Below are positions 1 through 6,714 of a DNA stretch of 8,979 nucleotides, in pieces. How positions within the stretch are numbered: position 1 is the first letter of the stretch; each line of letters opens with the position of its first letter. The notes under the pieces were generated by a model, which saw only the letters and a program-made list of their open reading frames with translations, had not been told where the DNA came from and did not search any database. Location of the stretch: positions 1-8,979 of the forward strand of contig SVSF01000073.1 of assembly GCA_015064425.1 (NCBI GenBank). Reading direction: 5' to 3'. This DNA is from Oscillospiraceae bacterium (GTDB lineage Bacteria > Bacillota_A > Clostridia > Oscillospirales > CAG-272). The position numbers and the translations under genes are program-made.

Positions 1-38
1 CCCGGAGGGAGCCTTTATGTAAGCCCGTCTCAACAAAA

Positions 39-70
39 AACACCACCAAAGAAAAATCCTTGGTGGTGTT
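39..70 (-). terminator. Intrinsic terminator of the first lipoprotein gene
   Basis: An 11-bp perfect stem (39-49 with 60-70) encloses a 10-nt loop. Read on the minus strand it is followed at once by TTTTTTGTTG, the T-tract of a factor-independent terminator. It lies about 65 bp past the stop codon of the leftward lipoprotein gene. The plus strand has no comparable T-tract, so it works mainly leftward. Confidence 0.85.
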
Positions 71-133
71 CGTGCTTTCTCCGCTAAGAATGCAGAGAAG
101 AAGCAATGCTCTTTTTGTTTTAAGTATTAGTTA

Positions 134-1357
134 TTAATACCAGGAAGCAACAACGTCTGTAAGGATACCTGCGCCTGCTGCAGCAACGTTAGGAATTGCC
201 CAGTAAACAGTAGATCTTACAAGACCTGCATCTGTGGGATAGTAGATGTATCCACGGTCAGGCTCAGTGTAGTTGAATGCAAGAGATTCAGCATACTCAA
301 ACCAGAGGTAGTGAGCGCCGTCCTTGTCAGCTACGTACATTGCCATATCGAAGCTTGCAAGTGTTTCGCCGTCGATAGTATCAAAGTTCAGAGGATCTTC
401 GATAGCTCCGCCACGGCTGAAGGGGAAGCTGAACCATACGTCCTTAAGTGTGAGCTTTGTCCACTCAATGCCGTACATAGTCTTTGTCTCTGTGCCCTTT
501 TCAAGTGCATTGTAGAGTCTGTCGCTGAGGCAGTAGATAGAACCGATCTGTTCCTCGTCGTTTGCTGCCCACTGCATATCACGAAGATTCATATCAAGAT
601 AATCGTAAGCTGTTACGTAGAATGTGAAGGGATCACTGTAAACGATCTCGCCTGTCTCATAGTCCATAGAGCCGAAGCTTCTTGCGTTTTCATCGGTCTT
701 CCAGCCGCCGTCAGCATCGCCGAAGCTGAAGGAGTTGTCAAGCCAGAGGAAGTAGAGACCTTCGATCTCGCGAACAAAACCGTCAAGCTGGAATACGTTT
801 GCCCACTGTGCCATGGGGTACTCAAGTCCGTCATTGGGGAATCCAACATAGTTGGAGGAAGTGTCGAGCCTATACCATACGCCTTCAAGGGGTGCATAGA
901 TCTCGTCAAGAATTACTCTGTTATAAACGTCAGCGCCGATTGCATAGATACCGCCGGAGCAGTCGTGGTCAGCACAGATATACTTAACCTCGTTTGCACC
1001 AACTGTAACTGCCTTGTGAGCTGCAACGAGTGTTGCATCATCAAGCTTGAAGTTGAGTGTGTAGCCGTCAAGCTGTTCGGGAGTAAGACGCTCGATCTCG
1101 ATGAGCTCGTCTTCGCCTTCACCCTCAGTTTCTCCCTCGGTCTCGCCTTCAGTTTCGCCCTCGGTTTCTCCCTCAGTTTCACCTTCGGTCTCGCCTTCAG
1201 TCTGCTTTTCTGTTTCTTTCTCGGTCTGCTTTTCTGTTTCACCTTCGGTTCCGGCATTTACGCTTTCGCCTTCAGTTTCCTTTGTTTCGCCGCCGCAAGC
1301 TGCGAATACGGATACCATCATGCAGAGAACGAGAAGAAGTGCAAGTAACTTTTTCAT
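134..1357 (-). CDS. Secreted lipoprotein with Glu/Thr-rich repeat linker, function unknown
   Basis: This encodes a 407-residue protein probably anchored to the outer face of the membrane. Residues 1-20 form a lipoprotein signal (MKK, then a hydrophobic core, ending VFAA) with the lipidated cysteine at C21 followed by GG. Residues 22-80 are an acidic low-complexity linker with seven TEGE units at 53-80. The remainder (about 96-407) is an ectodomain I do not recognise, rich in Trp, Tyr and Asp. It seems to hold two related halves: near 135-219 (GGIY, YFLWLDN, DADGGW) and near 271-365 (GSIY, HYLWFEY). I chose the start at 1357 because AAGGAG lies 7-8 nt before it. A longer in-frame start at 1426 would sit at the predicted transcription start and add a non-signal leader. 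The gene is monocistronic, with its own promoter and terminator. The next gene is a paralogue with an identical N-terminus. A ligand-binding or adhesive surface role is possible but unproven. Confidence 0.85.
   Translation of the reverse strand: MKKLLALLLVLCMMVSVFAACGGETKETEGESVNAGTEGETEKQTEKETEKQTEGETEGETEGETEGETEGETEGETEGEGEDELIEIERLTPEQLDGYTLNFKLDDATLVAAHKAVTVGANEVKYICADHDCSGGIYAIGADVYNRVILDEIYAPLEGVWYRLDTSSNYVGFPNDGLEYPMAQWANVFQLDGFVREIEGLYFLWLDNSFSFGDADGGWKTDENARSFGSMDYETGEIVYSDPFTFYVTAYDYLDMNLRDMQWAANDEEQIGSIYCLSDRLYNALEKGTETKTMYGIEWTKLTLKDVWFSFPFSRGGAIEDPLNFDTIDGETLASFDMAMYVADKDGAHYLWFEYAESLAFNYTEPDRGYIYYPTDAGLVRSTVYWAIPNVAAAGAGILTDVVASWY
1118..1201 (-). repeat. Seven 12-bp TEGE-coding units
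   Basis: Seven consecutive 12-bp units each encode Thr-Glu-Gly-Glu. They vary only at third codon positions. They form the end of the flexible acidic linker of the first lipoprotein. The paralogue has four TEGE units plus one TEAE at the same place, so the array differs in length between copies. Confidence 0.9.
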
Positions 1358-1358
1358 A
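1149..1358 (-). repeat. Copy 1 of a 210-bp perfect direct repeat (signal plus linker module)
   Basis: Bases 1149-1358 are identical to 2592-2801 with no mismatch by direct comparison. The block starts one base upstream of the ATG and ends within codon 70. It therefore holds the whole lipoprotein signal and most of the acidic linker. Outside the block the leaders and ectodomains differ. Confidence 0.95.
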
Positions 1359-1430
1359 AGTTTCTCCTTATAAGTATAAATTTGTGTGTGCAACACATAT
1401 TTTATGCATTGTTCACATATTGACATGGGT

Positions 1431-1459
1431 ATTATACCATATTCTTAATAACAAGTCAA
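1431..1459 (-). promoter_or_regulatory. Promoter of the first lipoprotein gene
   Basis: On the minus strand, TTGACT (1459-1454), a 17-bp spacer and TATAAT (1436-1431) form a near-consensus sigma-A-type promoter. Transcription would begin near 1424 and give a leader of about 65 nt before the ATG at 1357. Confidence 0.8.
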
Positions 1460-1525
1460 CATTATTTAGGGATTTGATTATTTTCCAAAAAACACATGAG
1501 TTGTAAGAAAAATATCAAAAAAAGC

Positions 1526-1557
1526 ATCCTCGTTGCGTTTTTTTACGCAACGAGGAT
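1526..1557 (-). terminator. Intrinsic terminator of the second lipoprotein gene
   Basis: A perfect 13-bp stem (1526-1538 with 1545-1557) encloses a six-base loop. On the minus strand it runs into GCTTTTTTTGAT. It begins 29 bp after the stop codon of the second lipoprotein gene and insulates that gene from the promoter of the first. Confidence 0.9.
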
Positions 1558-1585
1558 CAAAATCCTATATTTTTATGTAAGAAAA

Positions 1586-2800
1586 TTAATACCAAGAATC
1601 TACAAGATCGGTAGGAATAGCAACACCGTCATGGAAATGTCCGGGAACTACAGAGTAGATAACTGCTCTTTCAAGTGTCTTTTCACCTACGGGGTAGTAC
1701 ATTATCCAACGTCCTGTAAGGAAGATATCGGTAAGTCCGATAGCGTATTCCATCCAGAGATAGTAAGATCCGTCTTTTTCCATCGTATACAGCTGCATGT
1801 CCATAGCCGGAAAGAACTCGCCTGCAGCATATGTGTCGAATGCATTTGCATCGTCTGTATCCGTATAGTTGGAGAACGGGAAGGAGTAGAATACGTCCTT
1901 ATATGTTATCTTTGTCCACTCATTACCGTACATTGTCTTTGTTTCACTGCTTCTTTCGAGAGCATTGTACATTTCAGCTGTAATCTTGTAGATGGAGCCG
2001 TCCTGTGTCTCATCGTAAGCTACCCACTGAGCCTTACGGTCGCCGTCTCTTATCTCGTTGTAAGGCATACATTCAAATACGAAGGGATCGCTCCAACTGT
2101 ATGAATCCGTATCTGCATCATAAACACCGAAACATCTTTCTACGGGTACCCAGCCGCCGTCAGCATCTGCAAGGCTGTAGCAGTTGTCGAGCCAGAGGAA
2201 ATACATACCGTCTATTTCCTTAGCGTATGCGCGAAGGTCAAATGCGGAACCAACTCCCCACTGTGCTACCGGATATTCAACAGCATAGTCCGGCAGGTGG
2301 ATAAAGTTGGAACTGGGATCAAGAATTTTCCAATCTCCCACTCTCACAGAAGTTTCATCAACAATGAACCTGTTCCATACATCTGCACCAACAAGATAAA
2401 TAGCACCGGAACCGTCAAAGTCTGACATAGCAAAAACGAGTCCGTTAGGCTCAACACTGAGAGCTTTTGCCGCAGCAACAAGTGCTGTTTCATCGTTCTT
2501 AAGGTTTACCGTATAACCTTCAAGCATATCGGGAACCTTAATTTCCACAACAGTAATTTCCGAAGGGTCAGGTACAACTTCAGTCTCAGCCTCAGTTTCG
2601 CCCTCGGTTTCTCCCTCAGTTTCACCTTCGGTCTCGCCTTCAGTCTGCTTTTCTGTTTCTTTCTCGGTCTGCTTTTCTGTTTCACCTTCGGTTCCGGCAT
2701 TTACGCTTTCGCCTTCAGTTTCCTTTGTTTCGCCGCCGCAAGCTGCGAATACGGATACCATCATGCAGAGAACGAGAAGAAGTGCAAGTAACTTTTTCAT
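1586..2800 (-). CDS. Secreted lipoprotein, paralogue of the preceding gene
   Basis: This encodes a 404-residue predicted lipoprotein. Residues 1-69 are identical to the neighbouring paralogue: signal 1-20, lipidated C21, and a linker of TEGE/TEKE units. Here the array is four TEGE units, one TEAE, then TEVVPDPSE. The ectodomain (about 90-404) is related but only roughly half identical by eye. It shares motifs such as YFLWLDN, DADGGW, SDPF, ETKTMYG-EWTK and a C-terminal SWY. Like its paralogue it appears internally duplicated (GAIY with YFLWLDN in half one, GSIY with YYLWMEY in half two). The start at 2800 has AAAGGAGAAAGG just upstream. The upstream in-frame ATGs at 2848 and 2839 lie inside a structured leader and lack a signal sequence. 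Function is unknown. The pair could bind different ligands on one scaffold, which is inference. Confidence 0.85.
   Translation of the reverse strand: MKKLLALLLVLCMMVSVFAACGGETKETEGESVNAGTEGETEKQTEKETEKQTEGETEGETEGETEGETEAETEVVPDPSEITVVEIKVPDMLEGYTVNLKNDETALVAAAKALSVEPNGLVFAMSDFDGSGAIYLVGADVWNRFIVDETSVRVGDWKILDPSSNFIHLPDYAVEYPVAQWGVGSAFDLRAYAKEIDGMYFLWLDNCYSLADADGGWVPVERCFGVYDADTDSYSWSDPFVFECMPYNEIRDGDRKAQWVAYDETQDGSIYKITAEMYNALERSSETKTMYGNEWTKITYKDVFYSFPFSNYTDTDDANAFDTYAAGEFFPAMDMQLYTMEKDGSYYLWMEYAIGLTDIFLTGRWIMYYPVGEKTLERAVIYSVVPGHFHDGVAIPTDLVDSWY
2585..2644 (-). repeat. Five 12-bp units encoding TEGE x4 and TEAE
   Basis: This is the counterpart of the seven-unit array in the paralogue, shorter by two units. 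The last unit has changed Gly to Ala. The four units nearest the N-terminus are base-identical to those of the paralogue. Confidence 0.85.
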
Positions 2801-2801
2801 A
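2592..2801 (-). repeat. Copy 2 of the 210-bp perfect direct repeat
   Basis: Identical to 1149-1358; the two copies lie 1443 bp apart in the same orientation. Identity breaks two bases upstream of the start codon and at the third base of codon 70. Confidence 0.95.
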
Positions 2802-2818
2802 TCCTTTCTCCTTTTTGA

Positions 2819-2881
2819 TGAACGGCTCAAATTAGTCATTTTTTGCACTTTTATGTGCTTTTTTAAGTTAAAAGCCGTCCA
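2819..2881 (-). promoter_or_regulatory. Structured 5' leader of the second lipoprotein gene
   Basis: In the predicted transcript a 9-bp stem with one G-U pair (2881-2873 with 2827-2819) closes a 45-nt interior. Inside it is a small GCAC/GTGC hairpin with a 6-nt loop (2858-2855 with 2848-2845), flanked by A-tracts. The stem ends a few bases before the ribosome binding site, so it could affect mRNA stability or access to the site. No known riboswitch class is recognised. Confidence 0.45.
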
Positions 2882-2893
2882 GATTTCCTTTTC

Positions 2894-2922
2894 ATTCTAA
2901 CACAAATAGAGTTTTTTAACAA
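2894..2922 (-). promoter_or_regulatory. Promoter of the second lipoprotein gene
   Basis: On the minus strand TTGTTA (2922-2917), a 17-bp spacer and TAGAAT (2899-2894) are a plausible sigma-A-type promoter. It would start transcription near 2887. The -35 is weaker than consensus, leaving room for an activator upstream. A lone TATAAT at 2961-2956 lacks a -35 partner. Confidence 0.6.
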
Positions 2923-2945
2923 CATTTTTTCATCCTTGGATTGTT

Positions 2946-3019
2946 TTACACACTTATTATAAAAATGCAATAGCATTCCTCACTTATTTTCAAGAATAAA
3001 ATTGTATTACTCACTTAAT
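2946..3019. promoter_or_regulatory. Three phased direct repeats, possible regulator sites
   Basis: Three copies of a 13-bp motif lie at 2946-2958 (TTACACACTTATT), 2976-2988 (TTCCTCACTTATT) and 3007-3019 (TTACTCACTTAAT). The starts are 30 and 31 bp apart, about three helical turns. The nearest copy is about 24 bp upstream of the -35 of the second lipoprotein promoter. This fits binding sites for an activator on one face of the DNA, but the protein is unknown. The 251-bp gap 2801-3051 otherwise holds only the leader and promoter listed separately. Confidence 0.5.
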
Positions 3020-3051
3020 GTGGGAAAAATCATCACGAAACATATTATCTT

Positions 3052-3813
3052 TCAAATTTTATCTTTATTCGAATATATTATCATTTTTCTGTATGTGCTT
3101 GGACTGTATCTCGTTCTTTTTTTGAATACTCGGGAAAAATAGTTATAATCAGAAAAACCTACAGATTGAGAAATTTCGCTGAGAGACAGGAAGCCCTCAA
3201 GCATAAGGCTCTTGGCTTTATCTACTCTTTTATCTATAAGATAGTCTATGACGGACTTTCCGGTCTCCTGTTTGAACACAGTGTCGCAATACACAGGAGA
3301 AAAGTACGTGAGTCTTCCGATATCAGAGAGACATATCTTCTCGGAAAGATGACTATTAATATAGTTTATGATAGTCTTTGTAAGTGTGCTGAAGCTGTTA
3401 AGCTCGCCCCTATCCTTTATGAGAAGGAGAATGCAGGAGAGGATATGGGCGTTTTTCTCCATTTTATCCATATAATCCAAAGAGTTGATCTTATCATAAG
3501 CGGCAACAAGAAGAAGGATCTCTGCAGTAACCGCATCCTTTATAAGGCATGGAAGTTCTACAGGGGTCTCTGTGTTAAAGTTAAAGCTGATGTAATCCGA
3601 TACCTCGTCGCTCTCCTTTCTCTCCCGCAGGCAACCCTTCGGAATAAATACCGCATCTCCGCTTTTGAGGACGACCGTTTTCGAGTCTACTTTATACTCT
3701 GCGCTTCCGTTTATCATTATTGTAAGATCGTTAAATCTGACGTTAGCGGGAGACATATAAAATGCTTTTGTTCCATTTCTGTGTACCGAATGGATAAGTT
3801 CAGGTGTTTTCAT
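3052..3813 (-). CDS. AraC-family transcriptional regulator
   Basis: This encodes a 253-residue regulator with the usual AraC/XylS layout. An N-terminal cupin-like sensor domain spans about 1-90 (LKSGDAVFIPKG is typical of the fold). A linker follows, then a C-terminal DNA-binding domain of two helix-turn-helix units from about 145 to 245. The second unit contains SLSEISQSVGFSDYNYFSRV and then FKKRTRYSPSTYRK, close to the family signature. It is divergent from the sugar-metabolism operon, with 123 bp between the start codons. The natural inference is that it activates that operon in response to a sugar-type ligand. It may also act on the phased repeats downstream. The start at 3813 has a poor ribosome binding site. 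No clear terminator hairpin follows the TGA stop. Confidence 0.9.
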   Translation of the reverse strand: MKTPELIHSVHRNGTKAFYMSPANVRFNDLTIMINGSAEYKVDSKTVVLKSGDAVFIPKGCLRERKESDEVSDYISFNFNTETPVELPCLIKDAVTAEILLLVAAYDKINSLDYMDKMEKNAHILSCILLLIKDRGELNSFSTLTKTIINYINSHLSEKICLSDIGRLTYFSPVYCDTVFKQETGKSVIDYLIDKRVDKAKSLMLEGFLSLSEISQSVGFSDYNYFSRVFKKRTRYSPSTYRKMIIYSNKDKI

Positions 3814-3875
3814 ATTAATATCGTGCTACTTTCTGTCATATTTCTTGATATTATCCGTTTTTTTATAATAAAAAA

Positions 3876-3896
3876 ATGCTATAATTATATTAGCAT
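3876..3896. promoter_or_regulatory. Inverted repeat over the divergent promoters, with likely operon -10
   Basis: ATGCTA (3876-3881) and TAGCAT (3891-3896) form an inverted repeat with a 9-bp AT spacer. A TATAAT at 3880-3885 is the best plus-strand -10 for the four-gene operon. Its -35 region (around 3857-3862, GTTTTT) is poor, as expected for an activator-dependent promoter. The repeat also covers the araC -10 on the other strand, so a protein bound here could control both directions. Confidence 0.45.
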
Positions 3897-3916
3897 AGTA
3901 CATATATCATTGTCAA
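3887..3916 (-). promoter_or_regulatory. Promoter of the araC-type gene
   Basis: On the minus strand TTGACA (3916-3911), an 18-bp spacer and TAATAT (3892-3887) preceded by TG at the extended -10 position form a plausible promoter. The transcript would have a leader of about 65-70 nt. Confidence 0.6.
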
Positions 3917-3936
3917 CACAGAAGGAGATCGAAGCG

Positions 3937-4773
3937 ATGATAAGACTTTCTGCATTTGCAGATGAAGCTGACGGTTCTTTTGAGGGGCAGCTGGCTGCAC
4001 TTAAAAGAAACGGTATAGGTTACATTGAATTAAGAGGAATAAACGGAAAAAATATTTCAGATATCGGGTTCTCTGAAGCTGAAGTACTGAAGAAGATGCT
4101 TGACGAAGAAGATATAAAAGTATGGTCTTTGGCATCTCCTATCGGTAAGGTAAATATTAATGATGACTTTGATGCCCATCTCAAAAAGCTTGAGCACCTC
4201 TGCCGTCTCACTCATATCTTCGGTACGGATAAAATAAGAATGTTCAGCTTTTTTGAAAGCTACGATCACGAAGATGAAGTAATACGCCGCCTCAAAGTTA
4301 TGACATCTCTCGCAAAGGAATACGGCGTAATGCTCTGTCTTGAGAATGAAAAATTCGTTTTCGGCGACAATATCGAACGCGTGAAAAAACTTCTTGAAAG
4401 CGTTGATGATCTCTACTACGTGTACGATCCGGCAAACTTTGTTGAAGTTGGAGAGGATTCGAAAAATTGCCTTGACAGTCTTCACGGGAAAGCATATTAC
4501 TTCCATATAAAGGACGTTATAGCGGAAACCCACGAAACCGTACCCGCAGGTGAAGGAGATGGACTTATAAGAGAGCTTGTACGCAGAATAGGTGATGAAG
4601 ATAAGGTCCTCAGTATTGAGCCCCATCTTATGATATTTGACGGCTACAGCAATTTCGACAGTACGGAAATGAAGAATAAATTTCACTTTACCGACAACAA
4701 CGAAGCCTTTGATGCTGCGGTAAATGCTTTAAAGGCTATTCTAAAGGAGGAAACAAAATGGAAGCAGGATTAA
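3937..4773 (+). CDS. Sugar phosphate isomerase/epimerase-like TIM-barrel protein (first)
   Basis: This encodes a 278-residue xylose-isomerase-like TIM-barrel protein (AP endonuclease 2 superfamily). By position in the family, the metal-binding or catalytic residues are likely E136 (in LENE), D164 (YDPANF), H190 (FHIKD) and E228 (IEPHL). Members isomerise, epimerise or dehydrate sugars and inositols, or cleave 3-keto-glycosides, using a divalent metal in the cytoplasm. The start at 3937 is set by AAGGAG at 3922-3927. The open frame extends far upstream, but that part is antisense to araC and lacks family sequence. It is the first gene of a four-gene operon and its last 16 bp overlap the next gene. 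No substrate can be assigned. A role on the oxidised product of the downstream dehydrogenases is the most natural reading. Confidence 0.85.
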   Translation: MIRLSAFADEADGSFEGQLAALKRNGIGYIELRGINGKNISDIGFSEAEVLKKMLDEEDIKVWSLASPIGKVNINDDFDAHLKKLEHLCRLTHIFGTDKIRMFSFFESYDHEDEVIRRLKVMTSLAKEYGVMLCLENEKFVFGDNIERVKKLLESVDDLYYVYDPANFVEVGEDSKNCLDSLHGKAYYFHIKDVIAETHETVPAGEGDGLIRELVRRIGDEDKVLSIEPHLMIFDGYSNFDSTEMKNKFHFTDNNEAFDAAVNALKAILKEETKWKQD

Positions 4774-5534
4774 ATCTTTATACCCTCAGAACCTTTCTCG
4801 AAAGTGAAGAAGGCTTTCTTGACACAGCTTTGAAACTTAAAGATATGGGATATTCATATCTGCAGTTTTCCGGACGTCCCTTTGATGCAGATATAGTATC
4901 AAGGGTAAGCGAGAGGAGCGGTCTTCCCGTAGTGCTCACTCACGTTCCCATGGACAGGATAATAGATGACACGAATGCGCTTATGGAGGAGCATGCGCGT
5001 TTCGGATGCAAGAATATAGGTCTCGGGGCTATACCTCAGTCTACGGTTTTTGACGAAAGCAAGTACAAAAGCACTGTTGAAAAGCTCAATACCGCTGCAG
5101 AAAAAATGCACAAAAACGGTTTTTCCTTCTTTTATCACAACCATCACTACGAATTTTACAGAATGGGAGGAGAAACGGTATTTGAATATCTTTTGAAAAA
5201 TGCTCCGTATTTCAACTTTACTTTAGACACCTATTGGGTTCAGTACGGCGGTTCCGATATAATTGATCTTCTTGACAAGCTGGACGGTAAGATAGAGTGC
5301 GTGCATCTGAAGGATTACCGTATAGACTGTCCTTTGAAAGAACCGGGCAGCGGAAAGCTTGCTCCCCGCCATGCGGCAGTAGGAGACGGCAATCTTGACT
5401 TTAAGAAGATATGTGCAAAAATGAAGGAGAAGGGCACAAAGTATTTCCTCGTTGAACAGGACAATGCCCCCGAGTTCCCGGATCCTTTCAATGAAGTAAA
5501 AAAGAGTATCAACTACATAAGAAAGGAACTTTAA
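4758..5534 (+). CDS. Sugar phosphate isomerase/epimerase-like TIM-barrel protein (second)
   Basis: This is a 258-residue TIM-barrel protein of the same superfamily as the preceding gene, but only distantly like it. Motifs in order are YHNHHYEF (126-133), LDTYWVQYGG (156-165), VHLKDY (182-187), AVGDGNLDF (207-215) and FLVEQDNAPE (230-239). D157, H183 and E233 are likely metal ligands, with E132 or a nearby His as the fourth. Sequences of this type include inosose dehydratase-like and 3-keto-glycoside epimerase-like enzymes. The E. coli YcjR epimerase, which works with a Gfo/Idh/MocA dehydrogenase, is a relevant precedent; direct orthology is not claimed. The ATG at 4758 lies within the 3' end of the previous gene and is preceded by AAAGGAGG at 4743-4750, suggesting translational coupling. 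Confidence 0.87.
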   Translation: MEAGLNLYTLRTFLESEEGFLDTALKLKDMGYSYLQFSGRPFDADIVSRVSERSGLPVVLTHVPMDRIIDDTNALMEEHARFGCKNIGLGAIPQSTVFDESKYKSTVEKLNTAAEKMHKNGFSFFYHNHHYEFYRMGGETVFEYLLKNAPYFNFTLDTYWVQYGGSDIIDLLDKLDGKIECVHLKDYRIDCPLKEPGSGKLAPRHAAVGDGNLDFKKICAKMKEKGTKYFLVEQDNAPEFPDPFNEVKKSINYIRKEL

Positions 5535-5535
5535 T

Positions 5536-6714
5536 ATGGAAACAGTAAGATACGGTATAATCGGACTTGGAAATCAGGGGTCAAGCTACCTTTTGAACTT
5601 TTTTGATAAGGGGCTTATCAAAAATTCCGAGGTAACGGCACTTTGCGATATAGCTCCCGAAAAGATCGAAAGCATAAAGAAAAAAACTCTTAATAAGATG
5701 GCAGCATATTTTACCGATTACAAGGAAATGCTTGACAGCGGTCTTTGCGATGCCATATTGGTAGAAGTTCCGCACTATCTCCATCCCGAAATGGTTATGG
5801 AATGCTTAAAACGCAACATAAACGTTATCTGCGAAAAGCCTGCGGGCGTATACACAAAGCAGGTAAAGGAAATGAACGCCTTTGCAGAGAATTCTAAAGC
5901 GCGTTTTGCAATGATGTTCAATCAACGCACAAACTGTCTCTACAGAAAGATGAGAGAGCTTATTGCAAACGGTGAGATAGGTGAGCTTCAGCGCGTGACC
6001 TGGATAATCACAGACTGGTACCGTACACAGCAATACTACGACAGCGGAAGCTGGAGAGCCACATGGGAAGGCGAAGGAGGAGGAGTACTGATAAATCAGT
6101 GCCCTCATCAGATAGACCTGGTACAGTGGGTAGTCGGAAAAATGCCGAAATACGTGCGCGGCTTCTGTCAGTACGGAAAATGGCACGACATTGAGGTCGA
6201 GGATGAGGTAACTGCTTTCTTCGAATACGATAACGGCGCTACGGGAATGTTTATTACTACGACAGGAGAAACTCCCGGTACCAACAGATTCGAGGTATCA
6301 GGTACTCTCGGAAAGCTTCTCTGCGAAAAGGGCAAGCTCTGGCTTTATAAAAATGAGACCGACAGTCAGGAATTTATCAAGACAAGTGAAAAGAGCTTTA
6401 ACCGCCCCAAATCGACGGTGACGGAAGTGGAAACAGACGGAATAAATCCTCAGCACGTAGGTATAATCAACAATTTCACCGAATCCATACTTGAAGACAA
6501 GGAATGCTTTGCAGAAGGCAAAGACGGACTTGCAGGAGTTGAGCTTATGAATGCCATAGAGCTTTCCGGTTGGTACGGCGGCGAAAGAGTAAGCCTTCCC
6601 GTTGACGAGGATGAATATCTCCGAGAGCTCAACAAGCGCCGCAGTACCTCTCGTCTTAAGACAAGCGTTAAAGAGACCGTCAGCGATACTGCGGGAACGT
6701 ACGGGAGCGTATGA
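5536..6714 (+). CDS. Gfo/Idh/MocA-family NAD(P)-dependent oxidoreductase (first)
   Basis: This encodes a 392-residue cytoplasmic dehydrogenase. The N-terminal Rossmann fold starts with YGIIGLGNQG (6-15), and D38 ends strand two in CDIA, which suggests NAD preference. The hallmark EKP lies at 100-102 with K101 as the conserved catalytic lysine. GGGVLINQCPHQIDL (181-195) carries the likely catalytic H191. The family oxidises or reduces hydroxyls of sugars, glycosides and inositols. The start at 5536 is one base after the previous stop, with AAAGGAA at 5522-5528. The last 25 residues or so are a Ser/Thr-rich tail lacking in the paralogue. A scyllo- or myo-inositol dehydrogenase is an alternative to a glycoside 3-dehydrogenase. 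Confidence 0.9.
   Translation: METVRYGIIGLGNQGSSYLLNFFDKGLIKNSEVTALCDIAPEKIESIKKKTLNKMAAYFTDYKEMLDSGLCDAILVEVPHYLHPEMVMECLKRNINVICEKPAGVYTKQVKEMNAFAENSKARFAMMFNQRTNCLYRKMRELIANGEIGELQRVTWIITDWYRTQQYYDSGSWRATWEGEGGGVLINQCPHQIDLVQWVVGKMPKYVRGFCQYGKWHDIEVEDEVTAFFEYDNGATGMFITTTGETPGTNRFEVSGTLGKLLCEKGKLWLYKNETDSQEFIKTSEKSFNRPKSTVTEVETDGINPQHVGIINNFTESILEDKECFAEGKDGLAGVELMNAIELSGWYGGERVSLPVDEDEYLRELNKRRSTSRLKTSVKETVSDTAGTYGSV

Noticed and set aside
1..87. Open frame of 28 codons from the left edge ending in TAA at 85-87
   Set aside because: It runs through the terminator hairpin, has no visible start and shows no family sequence. It is most likely chance rather than the end of a gene.
1118..1201. 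CRISPR-like array in the 12-bp repeats
   Set aside because: The units are directly adjacent with no spacers and lie in frame within a lipoprotein linker.
311..1348. Long plus-strand frame antisense to the first lipoprotein gene
   Set aside because: It arises from the biased codons of the real gene. The reverse strand has signal peptide, ribosome binding site, promoter and terminator in the right places.
1358..1426. Longer start for the first lipoprotein
   Set aside because: It would put 23 non-signal residues before the lipoprotein signal and start about at the predicted transcription start.
2956..2961. TATAAT on the minus strand as the main promoter of the second lipoprotein gene
   Set aside because: No acceptable -35 at 16-18 bp. 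The pair at 2917-2922 and 2894-2899 is better spaced.
3166..3936. Upstream extension of the first TIM-barrel frame, antisense to araC
   Set aside because: The extra 257 codons lie over the AraC coding region and the divergent promoters. The family sequence and ribosome binding site begin at 3937.
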